This document shows, piece after piece, positions 1 to 5,851 of a stretch of 6,381 bases of DNA (the first letter of the stretch is position 1; each line of letters begins with the position of its first letter). The notes beneath the pieces were generated by a model. It made no database searches and was not told the origin of the DNA. It saw nothing but the letters and a program-made list of their open reading frames with translations. A program made the translations under genes and the position numbers. Source of the DNA: an uncultured Collinsella sp. GTDB lineage: Bacteria; Actinomycetota; Coriobacteriia; Coriobacteriales; Coriobacteriaceae. The stretch covers positions 1-6,381 of the forward strand of contig URUW01000107.1 of NCBI GenBank assembly GCA_900551205.1, written 5' to 3'.

Positions 1-1014
1 GTCGCGGTTGGGCTATTCGACGACCCGTCTGACCCCATCCACCATATCTCGCTGGCGCAGGAGCCCGACTTGGTGGTCGTGGCGCCCGCGACGGCCAATA
101 TCATCGCCAAGATGGCCAACGGCATCGCCGATGACCTCATCTCCACAACGCTGCTTGCGACACCGCGGCCCGTCGTGATCGCGCCGGCCATGAACAATGG
201 CATGTGGAAGGCGTCGGCCACGCAGGCCAATATGGCCACGCTGTGCGAGCGCGGCGTCCACGTGGTGGGACCCGGCAGTGGCTACCTTGCCTGCGGCGAC
301 GTGGACACGGGGCGCATGAGCGAACCCGAGGAAGTCGTCGAGGCCGTCTGCGAGGTGCTCAATCCCGTGCAACAAGACCTGGCGGGCAAGCGCATCGTCA
401 TTACCGCCGGCCCCACGCATGAGCCGATTGACCCCGTGCGCTTCATTGGCAACCGTTCTTCGGGCAAGATGGGTATCGCCCTGGCGGGGGAGGCCGCACG
501 TCGCGGTGCCGCCGTCACGCTCGTGCTGGGACCGACATCGCTCGACGTTCCCCACGGCGTGGAGTGCGTGCGCGTGCAGACCGCCGCTGAAATGCTGAAG
601 GCAGCGCTCAGCGCCTTTCAGACGGCCGATGTGGCCATTTGTGCGGCCGCTGTCGCCGACTACACCCCCGTATCCCCTGCGGACCATAAGCTCAAAAAGG
701 CCAACGAGCGCCTGGATCGAATCGAGCTCGTCGAGACCGTTGACATCTTGGCCGAACTTTCACGCCAAAAGGGCGATCGCCTCGTAATCGGCTTTGCAGC
801 CGAGACTGATAACGTCGTCGAGTACGCCGAGCGCAAATTGACCCGCAAAGGCTGCGATGCCATTATCGCCAACGATGTCTCACGCGCCGATTCGGGCTTT
901 GGAACCGACACCAACAAGGCTTGGATCGTGAGCATAGCGGGTACGCAAGAACTACCCGTACTAACAAAGCCCCAGCTCGCAGATACAATTTTGGACTTGC
1001 TTCAAAATTTGTAA
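1..1014 (+). CDS. coaBC: Bifunctional phosphopantothenoylcysteine decarboxylase / phosphopantothenate-cysteine ligase, 3' part
   Basis: The reading frame is open from base 1 to a TAA at 1012-1014, giving 337 residues of a protein usually near 400, so about 60 N-terminal residues and the start lie outside the window. The enzyme joins cysteine to 4'-phosphopantothenate and then decarboxylates the product, two consecutive cytosolic steps of coenzyme A synthesis. Decarboxylase (CoaC) half, residues 1 to about 125: the catalytic His in HHIS (residue 15), the PATAN flavin-site motif (29-33), the PxMNxxMW signature as PAMNNGMW (62-69) and the catalytic Cys in LACGD (Cys98). Ligase (CoaB) half from about residue 128: ITAGPTHEPID, GNRSSGKMG (from 150), AAAVADYTP (215-223), the lysine-rich KLKK (230-233) and GFAAET (264-269). 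All key residues are present and the gene looks intact. A tRNA gene follows directly, with no obvious terminator between them. Confidence 0.97.
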   Translation, partial: VAVGLFDDPSDPIHHISLAQEPDLVVVAPATANIIAKMANGIADDLISTTLLATPRPVVIAPAMNNGMWKASATQANMATLCERGVHVVGPGSGYLACGDVDTGRMSEPEEVVEAVCEVLNPVQQDLAGKRIVITAGPTHEPIDPVRFIGNRSSGKMGIALAGEAARRGAAVTLVLGPTSLDVPHGVECVRVQTAAEMLKAALSAFQTADVAICAAAVADYTPVSPADHKLKKANERLDRIELVETVDILAELSRQKGDRLVIGFAAETDNVVEYAERKLTRKGCDAIIANDVSRADSGFGTDTNKAWIVSIAGTQELPVLTKPQLADTILDLLQNL

Positions 1015-1022
1015 AAAAGTTC

Positions 1023-1052
1023 TTGCGCAAGGCCAAAGTTTCGGGTTAATAT
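1023..1052 (+). promoter_or_regulatory. Probable promoter of the tRNA-Pro gene
   Basis: A TTGCGC box at 1023-1028 and a TAATAT box at 1047-1052 are separated by 18 bases, close to the sigma-70-type spacing. Transcription would start near 1059, about 35 bases before the mature tRNA. The -10 box is good and the -35 box only partial; the assignment rests on position and spacing. Confidence 0.5.
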
Positions 1053-1094
1053 ACTCCCTGTTGCGAGCGAGAGCAGAGCAACAAACAAAAGCTT

Positions 1095-1171
<77 letters not shown>

Positions 1172-1180
1172 GAAGTTTGC

Positions 1181-1214
1181 AGGTCAGGCACCTAGTGCCT
1201 GACCTTTTTGTTTT
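1181..1214 (+). terminator. Rho-independent terminator after tRNA-Pro
   Basis: The arms AGGTCAGGCAC (1181-1191) and GTGCCTGACCT (1195-1205) are perfect complements of 11 bp around a CTA loop, followed by a T-rich run (TTTTGTTTT to 1214). It begins 9 bases after the tRNA CCA and marks the end of the housekeeping segment. Confidence 0.88.
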
Positions 1215-1631
1215 AGCAATTGCTTAATATTGTTTAAGCAACAGGGTGCCAAAAATCTACCTGCGCGATAATCGCCTTTTGCGGCTACTTGCGCGTTTTG
1301 CACACGCTTGAGCCGATTTATTAACGCGATATGAATCTACATACGCGTAGCTGGTATGCAGCCGAGTACAGGCTGTATTTATCGCGGCGATTAACACAGA
1401 TATAGCGACTATAACGGACAAGCGTGTCGCTGTATTTATTCCAGTAGTTCACTTGATCGGTGGACAAGTGGGCTGTTGCAACGAAACGCCACGCAGGATG
1501 GGCTCTATACGAGGACGCCGTAGGGGTCATGGCGGAGGAGTGCGGCAGGCGCTCTGAGAGCCGCTGTGTGACCCCATTTCCCCTCAACCCGACTACCTGT
1601 GCCACGAACATCAGACCGTTCGAGTAACCGC
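1215..1631. other. Gene-free stretch between tRNA-Pro terminator and pilin gene terminator
   Basis: No coding region could be supported on either strand in about 415 bp. A minus-strand frame is open through much of it but has no recognisable domain or convincing start. Visible structure: an inverted repeat TTGCTTAA/TTAAGCAA (1220-1227, 1234-1241; loop of 6); a short palindrome TATAG-CGA-CTATA (1401-1413); an 11-bp direct repeat GCTGTATTTAT (1372-1382 and 1429-1439); and CACTTG/CAAGTG (1450-1455, 1465-1470). Composition is mixed, less GC-rich than coaBC, which fits an accessory junction. Confidence 0.55.
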
Positions 1632-1667
1632 CAAAAGAAAAGCCCGCGCGAAGTTGCGCAGGCTTTT
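1632..1667 (-). terminator. Terminator of the pilin/DUF6273 gene
   Basis: On the minus strand a hairpin AAAAGCC-T-GCGC...GCGC-G-GGCTTTT (1638-1667) with one internal mismatch is followed by CTTTTGG (1637 down to 1631). It lies 23 bases beyond the stop codon of the minus-strand gene ending at 1691. The A-rich/T-rich outer arms mean it could act in both directions. Confidence 0.75.
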
Positions 1668-1690
1668 CGCTAGACAAGCTAGAAGACAGG

Positions 1691-2707
1691 CTAGAAGCAC
1701 CAAGCGGGGCAGACGCAAAGCGAAGCGCTCGCGTCGTCGCCACGCGACGGCCTGCCAGTACCGGTGACGTCGAGGAAGTACGCAGAAAGTTTCGGTAACA
1801 CCGAACGCTCCCACCATAAGCTGCTAATGGCAATGGCAGAGTTGGGATTATCGTTATTCGTCACCTTGCCCTTGAAGGCCTCGTACTGGCTACCCTCGGA
1901 GGAACTCCAGGGGTAGTCAGAGGCCCAAAGGGAAGTGAAGTCGGAGGTCCAATGGGAGGTGCAGGGCGCGATCTCGGAGTAGCTGAGAAGGAACAGCCTG
2001 TCCGAGGTCGCGGTTACGGCGGCGTTCTTATCGATTCCGCCGACGTTGTTCGTGAGCTTCCTGACGGTCTTCACCTTGGACTGGAAATCGGGCGGCATGA
2101 GGCTCCAGATCTCGCCGGAGTTCATCTTCGCACGGAGCTCCGACTTCTCCCAGCCACCGGCGTTGGTGTCGGTGGCGTTCATGCGGGGCGAAATACCCGT
2201 CGAGGTGGTGAGGAACGTCAGCCCCGCCTAGCCCGAGCCGTCGGCCAAATCGTCATGGTTGATGCCGATGATGCGGTATTCGAGCGTCTTCCCATCGGTG
2301 AGCTTCATCGTGAACTTGGTGCCGGCATCCATGGCGGCCTTCGCCTTGGCGTAGGCGGGAGACGCCTTGCCCTTCGTGGCGATGTCCTCTGCCACGGCCT
2401 TCTGCTCACCGAGCGTCCAGTCCTTCGCGTCCTTGGCGATGGCCGCCTGGACGGTCGCGGAATCGGCCCCTGTGGAGCCGCCACCGGATGTTCCACCGTC
2501 CTCGACGCCACCGGTCGCCCCGCTGTTCACCGTGTTGCCGACCAGGTTGAACTGGTTTCGGATGGCCCCGGCCACGCTGGGTCCCGCGAACACGATCACC
2601 AGGCCGATGACCGCGATAATCAGGACGTACTCGATGATAGATTGTCCACGAAGGCGGATACCTCTAGGAGATACCCCCCCCCGAAGGTTAATTGCCGCTG
2701 CATGCAT
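1691..2707 (-). pseudogene. Flp-type prepilin fused to a DUF6273-like domain, interrupted by an in-frame TAG
   Basis: Two open stretches lie in the same frame, separated only by a TAG at 2228-2230. The ATG at 2705-2707 has a GGGAG ribosome site six bases upstream. Residues 1-21 are a basic leader, then a prepilin-peptidase-type site and hydrophobic segment, GQSIIEYVLIIAVIGLVIVF from residue 21, with cleavage expected after Gly21 and Glu at +5 of the mature protein, as in type IV/Flp/TadE pilins. A Gly/Ser/Thr linker (about 62-81) follows, then a domain with YRIIGINHDD. Beyond the stop it continues with AGLTFLTTS, GGWEKSELR, LTNNVGG, LFLLSYSE and a C-terminal WWERS...CPAWCF, a pattern I recognise from DUF6273-type proteins. 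The TAG is codon 160 of 339; one base change (for example from AAG or CAG) explains it. With the stop, only a pilin plus half a domain is made. The expected role is a cell-surface or pilus-tip display protein; this is inferred. Readthrough or a suppressor tRNA is possible but unsupported. Confidence 0.82.
2674..2682 (-). repeat. G9 homopolymer near the 5' end of the pilin gene
   Basis: Nine consecutive C on the plus strand are nine G on the coding strand, covering codons 9-12 (Arg-Gly-Gly plus the first base of Val). A one-base slip would shift the frame before the prepilin cleavage site. No ATG or GTG is seen between the tract and that site to rescue translation. Such G tracts are a known substrate for slipped-strand phase variation in surface genes; activity here is inference. 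Confidence 0.7.
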
Positions 2708-2953
2708 ATGCGACTCCCTTCGCTCAGGGTGAATAGAAACGGCTTGAGCGTAGGACTATTCCAAAAGGTTGCGCTGGACTTGCCGCAGCGGCAAAGAGTA
2801 ATTAGCCCAACGTCTGCGCAGATTAACCGACCGCTCACACAATCGAATTTGTTGCTCAACAAATCCGCAGGTGAGGACAGCAGAATTGGTGTTACCGGAA
2901 GTTACGGAGGACCGCCGGTGTCGAGGCGGGCGGTCGAGAAGAAGGGACCAAAA
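2708..2953. promoter_or_regulatory. Divergent intergenic region with several palindromes
   Basis: This 246-bp stretch separates the minus-strand pilin gene from the plus-strand operon and must hold both promoters. I could not pick convincing -35/-10 pairs. Palindromes: TTGCCGC-A-GCGGCAA (2780-2794, perfect 7-bp arms), TCTGCGCAGA (2813-2822, perfect), TTTGTTG-CT-CAACAAA (2848-2863, perfect 7-bp arms), and a looser GACCGCC/GGCGGTC (2910-2916, 2929-2935) in the probable leader of the plus-strand gene. Three tight palindromes within 84 bp between divergent genes fit operator sites for a dimeric regulator. No regulator gene is in the window. Confidence 0.45.
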
Positions 2954-3202
2954 ATGAGAAGCCTGGAGCTGATAATCTTCTTCCTGCCTCTCTTGGCGAT
3001 CGCCGCCAACATCTGCGGCGTAGCGGAGCTCGTTAAGATTGCCAGGGCCAAGGGGCATTACACCAATGGCGCGGGAATCCTCTGGTTCATCGGCCTTTTC
3101 GGCACCGCGCTCATGGTCGGCCTGATCGTCTGCGCTCTGCCCGACCGAGCGGCACCGGCGCCCAGCGCACAAAGGGACGAAGACGCCCTGCCCGAGGTGT
3201 AG
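2954..3202 (+). CDS. Small two-helix membrane protein, unknown function
   Basis: The protein has 82 residues. The ATG at 2954 is preceded by a purine-rich GAAGGGA site seven bases upstream. Two hydrophobic segments are clear, about residues 4-26 (LELIIFFLPLLAIAANICGV) and 42-64 (GILWFIGLFGTALMVGLIVC), joined by a short basic loop (KIARAKGHYTNG) and followed by a hydrophilic Pro/Ala/Asp/Glu-rich tail. It is intact. The stop at 3200-3202 is two bases before the ATG of the zinc-ribbon gene, and GAGGTG inside its last codons can serve as that gene's ribosome site, so the two are probably translationally coupled. I do not recognise the family; the layout suggests a membrane partner of the next protein. 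A longer open frame running in from upstream is only the complement of the pilin gene. Confidence 0.75.
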   Translation: MRSLELIIFFLPLLAIAANICGVAELVKIARAKGHYTNGAGILWFIGLFGTALMVGLIVCALPDRAAPAPSAQRDEDALPEV

Positions 3203-3204
3203 TA

Positions 3205-4074
3205 ATGTCGAAATACAAGATAGCCTACCGCGACGCCAACCCCTCCTGGCAGGAGCTTTGCCCTGTCAGGATGTTAGCCATCCAAGTCTCCAGAGACACC
3301 GAGACGGGAGCCTGCTTCCTCCAAACAAAGATCGTCAACGTATCGACGAAACCCATCAGCGCATAGAGTTCACTGTCGGGCTCGAGGGCGAGGGAGGGGA
3401 GACGGAGACCGTCGACTTCTCGCTCCTAGATGCCGACCTGCCCGCCGGCGAGGTGCTCAGGCCCAAGGCGGTGAGAATCAAGCTGTCTGTTATCACCGGC
3501 TCGCGTGCCGTTGTGACCCGAGCGGACGGCGAGACCTCCTTCGGCGACCCGATCGACATCGATAGCCCCGCGCCACTCGCACTCAACGGGGTCGAGGAGT
3601 CGGAACGATACCTTCAAATGCGCGGGCGTCCATTCCGAACACGACGGGTGGTGGCAGTGCGGCTGCGGTGCGGTGAACCTCAAGCGCGGTACCTGCTGGA
3701 ACTGCGGCGCCGTGCGCGAGAAAATGGCGGATCTGGAAGATGCCGCGTTCCTGGATGAATCCAGAAGGGACAGGGTCTACAAGACGAGCGTCGCGATACT
3801 CGAGAAGGGCAACAGGAAGGAAGCTGAAGCCGCCAAGGAGAGCCTCGAGAGGCTGGCCGAGCAGGGCTACGGGGATTCGGGCGAGAAGGCAAGAGAGGCC
3901 GGCATGAAGATTGCGAACCTCTCGAAAAGGAGGAAGAAGATAGCCGTCGCGGGCCTCGGAAAGGATTACGCCGGGGACGTTCTTGTTGGAGTCGCTATGC
4001 AGTGTATTCGGGCTGATGTTCCAGTCGGAACAATCCAGATGGAGACTCCGACACTGCTCGGACATTCCCGTTAA
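3205..4074 (+). pseudogene. Zinc-ribbon, formerly membrane-type protein with two compensating frameshifts and lost C-terminus
   Basis: The ATG at 3205 follows the previous stop by two bases with GAGGTG upstream. The first frame gives 53 residues (MSKYKIAYRDANPSW... to VNVSTKPISA) and stops at 3364-3366. The sense continues one frame over at RIEFTVGLEGEG through LALNGVEES (about 3359-3598). It then returns to the first frame near 3600 as NDTFKCAG, reaching WWQCGCGAVN and CWNCGAVRE, a zinc ribbon with Cys codons at 3658, 3664, 3694 and 3703. A charged, probably helical stretch follows (about 3720-3930, many Glu/Lys/Ala), then KRRKKIAVAGLG, which looks like the stop-transfer side of a membrane helix that is no longer there. 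One base lost near 3361 and one gained near 3599 explain both shifts. After about 3957 the frame reads nonsense to a stop at 4074, and antisense similarity to another gene begins. I infer a degraded zinc-ribbon membrane protein; its function is unknown. Confidence 0.7.
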
Positions 4075-4125
4075 GTCATATACAGCACTGAAATCGCACT
4101 TGGCACCGAGACCAGTTACGTCCAC
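3964..4125 (-). pseudogene. Possible C-terminal fragment of a BspA-like (DUF285) surface protein
   Basis: On the minus strand one frame reads DFSAVYDLTGM, CRSLHLDCSDWNIS and SDSNKNVPGVI. This resembles the last repeat and closing segment of BspA-type leucine-rich surface proteins (pattern: Met near a Cys-x-Ser-Leu, then LD-x-S-x-W-x-(V/I)-S, then a FN-x-x-(A/V)PGV ending). Upstream (to about 4162) the frame is open but not clearly repeat-like, and no start with a ribosome site is seen, so this is at best a remnant. It begins exactly where the zinc-ribbon gene stops making sense, which suggests a recombination or insertion joint near 3957-3966. The match is by eye and short; it could be coincidental. 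Confidence 0.4.
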
Positions 4126-4200
4126 ATCCGCGTCCGGAACGAATCGAAGCGGTATCCCGTTTCAAAACGTATGCGTTTCACCATGAGAGAGGGATCTGTC

Positions 4201-4740
4201 ATGAGCTGGAAACCGAGAAAATGCGTTATCGCCTTACTGACTCTGGCGACTCTGACGTGTTTCGCCGCCTTAATCGCCGTCAATATCAAACCGCAACACG
4301 ATGCTTATCCCTCATCTTTGTCCATTAAAATGGGCCAAAATTTCAGCCTCGGCCGAAACGTGAATTATTTTAACAAGCTAAAACCTAATGAGGAAAATAT
4401 CTTGATGTTCTGGGCATCGTGGTGTCAGCACTGCGAATCTCTCATAGAAGATATGCAACAACTTGATAATTTCGCAGCCTTAAGGAAGAACCTTTTCACT
4501 GTTTCCGAGGACAGCACAATTGAAGAAGCCTCGGTCCATGAAGGAGACTTTCCCATATACATAGATTAAGATAAGACCGTGTATGACCAATATGAACTTG
4601 AGCATATTCCGTCCATATTCATACTGGATGATCAAGGAAACATCATCGGCTTATCCGAAGGAGAGGAAGAACCTCTTGCCTTATTAAAGAAATACGCCAA
4701 ATACAACGGATATAAAGCGGAAGGAGGCGACATCAAGTAA
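4201..4740 (+). pseudogene. Membrane-anchored thioredoxin-fold protein, interrupted by an in-frame TAA
   Basis: The ATG at 4201 is chosen because GAGAGAGGGA lies six bases upstream; in-frame ATGs at 4171 and 4183 lack this. Residues 1-7 are basic and about 8-28 hydrophobic without a good lipobox, so an N-terminal anchor with the rest outside is likely. LMFWASWCQHCESL carries the redox CxxC (Cys75, Cys78). The first part ends FPIYID at a TAA (4567-4569, codon 123). The same frame then continues DKTVYDQYELEHIPSIFI with the conserved cis-proline (Pro137), then LDDQGNIIG, ending at 4738-4740. One base change explains the stop; restored length is 179 residues. The truncated product lacks the cis-Pro loop and should be inactive. 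Its base composition is clearly more AT-rich than coaBC. Similar proteins form or isomerise disulfides, and PedC/BrcD-type relatives do so for bacteriocins. The next gene, 25 bases on, encodes a secreted cysteine-containing protein. Confidence 0.85.
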
Positions 4741-4765
4741 CTATCAAAGGCCAGATTAAGGAGCC

Positions 4766-5183
4766 ATGAAGAAATGCCTGCTCTCCATCGTCTCAGCAGC
4801 TCTTTGCCTCTCCCTTGTCATGACACCATTTGTGCCCGTTGCGGCAGCCTATGCCGACGAGGGGTCTCCCGCCGAGAGCAGCGAGATCTACGTCGGAGAC
4901 AACTACGACGAAAATTACGATATATCCCTTTTATATATCCCTTTTTGAGCGCGGACGCTGCACGGATTCATATTCCAAGGCGTGGTGCGATTCTCACGGA
5001 TTTGCAAATAACCGCACCGTCCCTCACAAGGTCAAGCTGAACGCGAAGGAGGAGTCTTGCCTGCGCGATCCCTACCTTGCTGGCACCGCTGAAGTTATCG
5101 CCGGTCTCGTGACAACCGGTCCTGGCGGCGGCTTGTTTGCAACCGCAATGACATCGTGCCGACTTTTCACTTGCATGTTCTAA
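4766..5183 (+). pseudogene. Small secreted cysteine-containing protein, out of frame through a 13-bp duplication
   Basis: The ATG at 4766 has AAGGAG only two bases upstream, unusually close. Residues 1-30 are a classical Sec signal peptide (MKK, hydrophobic core, AYA before DEG). The frame stops at 4946-4948 after 60 residues, directly in a tandem duplication. With one 13-bp copy removed, the frame continues LFERGRCTDSYSKAWC and ends at a TAA (5181-5183), giving 134 residues. The mature part begins acidic (EGSPAESSE, DNYDENYD), then has Cys61, Cys70, Cys94, Cys127 and Cys132 and a Gly/Ala-rich hydrophobic segment (about 100-126, with GLVTTGPGGGLFATAM). I do not recognise the family. Signal peptide, cysteines, a hydrophobic Gly-rich tail, an upstream thioredoxin-like gene and a downstream small membrane gene together suggest a bacteriocin-like precursor. 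It could equally be a secreted protein of other use. Confidence 0.72.
4920..4945 (+). repeat. Exact 13-bp tandem duplication inside the secreted-protein gene
   Basis: ATATATCCCTTTT occurs twice back to back (4920-4932 and 4933-4945). Since 13 is not a multiple of three, the extra copy shifts the frame and creates the TGA at 4946-4948. Deleting either copy rejoins the two halves of the gene. Confidence 0.95.
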
Positions 5184-5195
5184 AAGGAGGTTGCC

Positions 5196-5435
5196 ATGCT
5201 GTCGCAAAATCAATCGAGATACTTGACCACAATCGGCTTTGCCCTGCTTGCATTACTCTTTGCTAGCGACCTTTTGCTGAAACCGCCCAAGGAACTCGTT
5301 TTGCTTGCCATAGACTGCCTTTCCGCCCTTTACTTTACGGCAACCCTATTCGTCGGACTAAAGGAGAGGAAAAAAGGCGCAGTCGTCGCATCCGCCGTAT
5401 GCTTGATCATAATCATTGCATCATTCTTTATCTGA
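5196..5435 (+). CDS. Three-helix small membrane protein, possible immunity protein
   Basis: The protein has 79 residues. The ATG at 5196 has an excellent AAAAGGAGG site five bases upstream and lies 12 bases after the stop of the secreted-protein gene. Three hydrophobic segments can be drawn: about 10-28 (LTTIGFALLALLFASDLLL), 33-55 (ELVLLAIDCLSALYFTATLF) and 61-79 (GAVVASAVCLIIIIASFFI). Short charged loops (KPPKE, KERKK) separate them, and almost nothing remains outside the membrane. It is the only intact member of the three-gene unit. Small multi-helix proteins directly after a bacteriocin gene are often immunity proteins. I infer that role from position and shape only; no signature of a named family is visible. 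Confidence 0.8.
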   Translation: MLSQNQSRYLTTIGFALLALLFASDLLLKPPKELVLLAIDCLSALYFTATLFVGLKERKKGAVVASAVCLIIIIASFFI

Positions 5436-5447
5436 CACGTTGGTGAT

Positions 5448-5753
5448 TTAGGGGCGATATCGTAGGAATACGACCGGGAGAGTCGGGACCAGATTGCCCG
5501 GGTTGCCCGGTCGGCTCGCGCGACGGTGCGGCGGTTCCACAGAAAGCTCTCCGGACTTCACGCCGTTTCTGATCGCATTGTAGACAGCCATCTCGTCTTC
5601 GCAGTCGGCGAGCACGCGGTGTGCGTCGTCGTTTTGGATGTCCAGTAAATCTCGAAGGTCCTCCATGCACCAGCGTCCGAGATTTGGCCATGCGCGTTGC
5701 GCGAGCTGATAAGTGTCGATTGCGATGTTGTAGTTAAAGTCCAAGCCAATGCC
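5448..5753 (-). pseudogene. C-terminal fragment of a DnaQ-like (DEDDh) 3'-5' exonuclease
   Basis: The minus-strand frame reads GLDFNYNIAIDTYQLAQRAW, PNLGRW, DLRDLLDI and DDAHRVLADCEDEMAVYNAI. The HxxxxD pair (HRVLAD) and the preceding IDT...LA segment are the ExoIII and mid-domain motifs of the DEDDh family that includes the DNA polymerase III epsilon proofreading subunit. The N-terminal half (ExoI DxE and ExoII motifs) is absent: upstream of about 5760 no frame continues the domain, and there is no start with a ribosome site. The last roughly 25 residues (Arg/Pro-rich to the TAA at 5448-5450) may be genuine or read-through into unrelated DNA. It converges on the preceding plus-strand gene with 12 bases between the stops. 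I read it as a 5'-truncated relic; the break lies just before a large inverted repeat. Confidence 0.7.
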
Positions 5754-5806
5754 GTCCCAGGCAGAACGGCTTTGTTTCCTTGATTATCAACTTCATCCGG
5801 ACACTT

Positions 5807-5842
5807 CCCGCATTCATCCGTGTGTGTACGGATGAATGCGGG
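5807..5842. repeat. Perfect 14-bp inverted repeat
   Basis: CCCGCATTCATCCG (5807-5820) and CGGATGAATGCGGG (5829-5842) are exact reverse complements around an 8-base loop TGTGTGTA. TTCATCCG also occurs a third time just outside at 5792-5799. No T-run flanks either side, so it is not a standard terminator. It lies between the truncated exonuclease and the exported-protein gene. Confidence 0.9.
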
Positions 5843-5851
5843 GTTCAATAC

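Noticed and set aside
13..687. A 224-codon minus-strand open frame opposite coaBC
   Set aside because: It is Arg/His/Gly-rich antisense of a conserved gene, typical of GC-rich DNA.
1372..1439. Direct repeat GCTGTATTTAT as part of a CRISPR or larger array
   Set aside because: Only two 11-bp copies with no regular spacing or further units.
1215..1631. Template repeat or reverse transcriptase remnant near the variable-looking tail
   Set aside because: No A-rich near-copy of the tail and no reverse-transcriptase motif was found in this stretch.
1321..1833. A 170-codon minus-strand open frame
   Set aside because: It overlaps the DUF6273-like C-terminus in another frame, runs through the terminator hairpin, and shows no domain or convincing start.
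2228..2230. TAG (and TAA at 4567) as programmed recoding or an alternative genetic code
   Set aside because: Two different stop codons are affected, neither is the UGA of selenocysteine, no recoding hairpin is evident, and TAG, TAA and TGA end other genes normally here.
1952..3202. A 416-codon plus-strand open frame ending in the small membrane protein
   Set aside because: Its first two thirds are the complement of the pilin/DUF6273 gene, with Arg/Gly/His-rich low-information sequence. Only the last 82 codons have a ribosome site and membrane segments.
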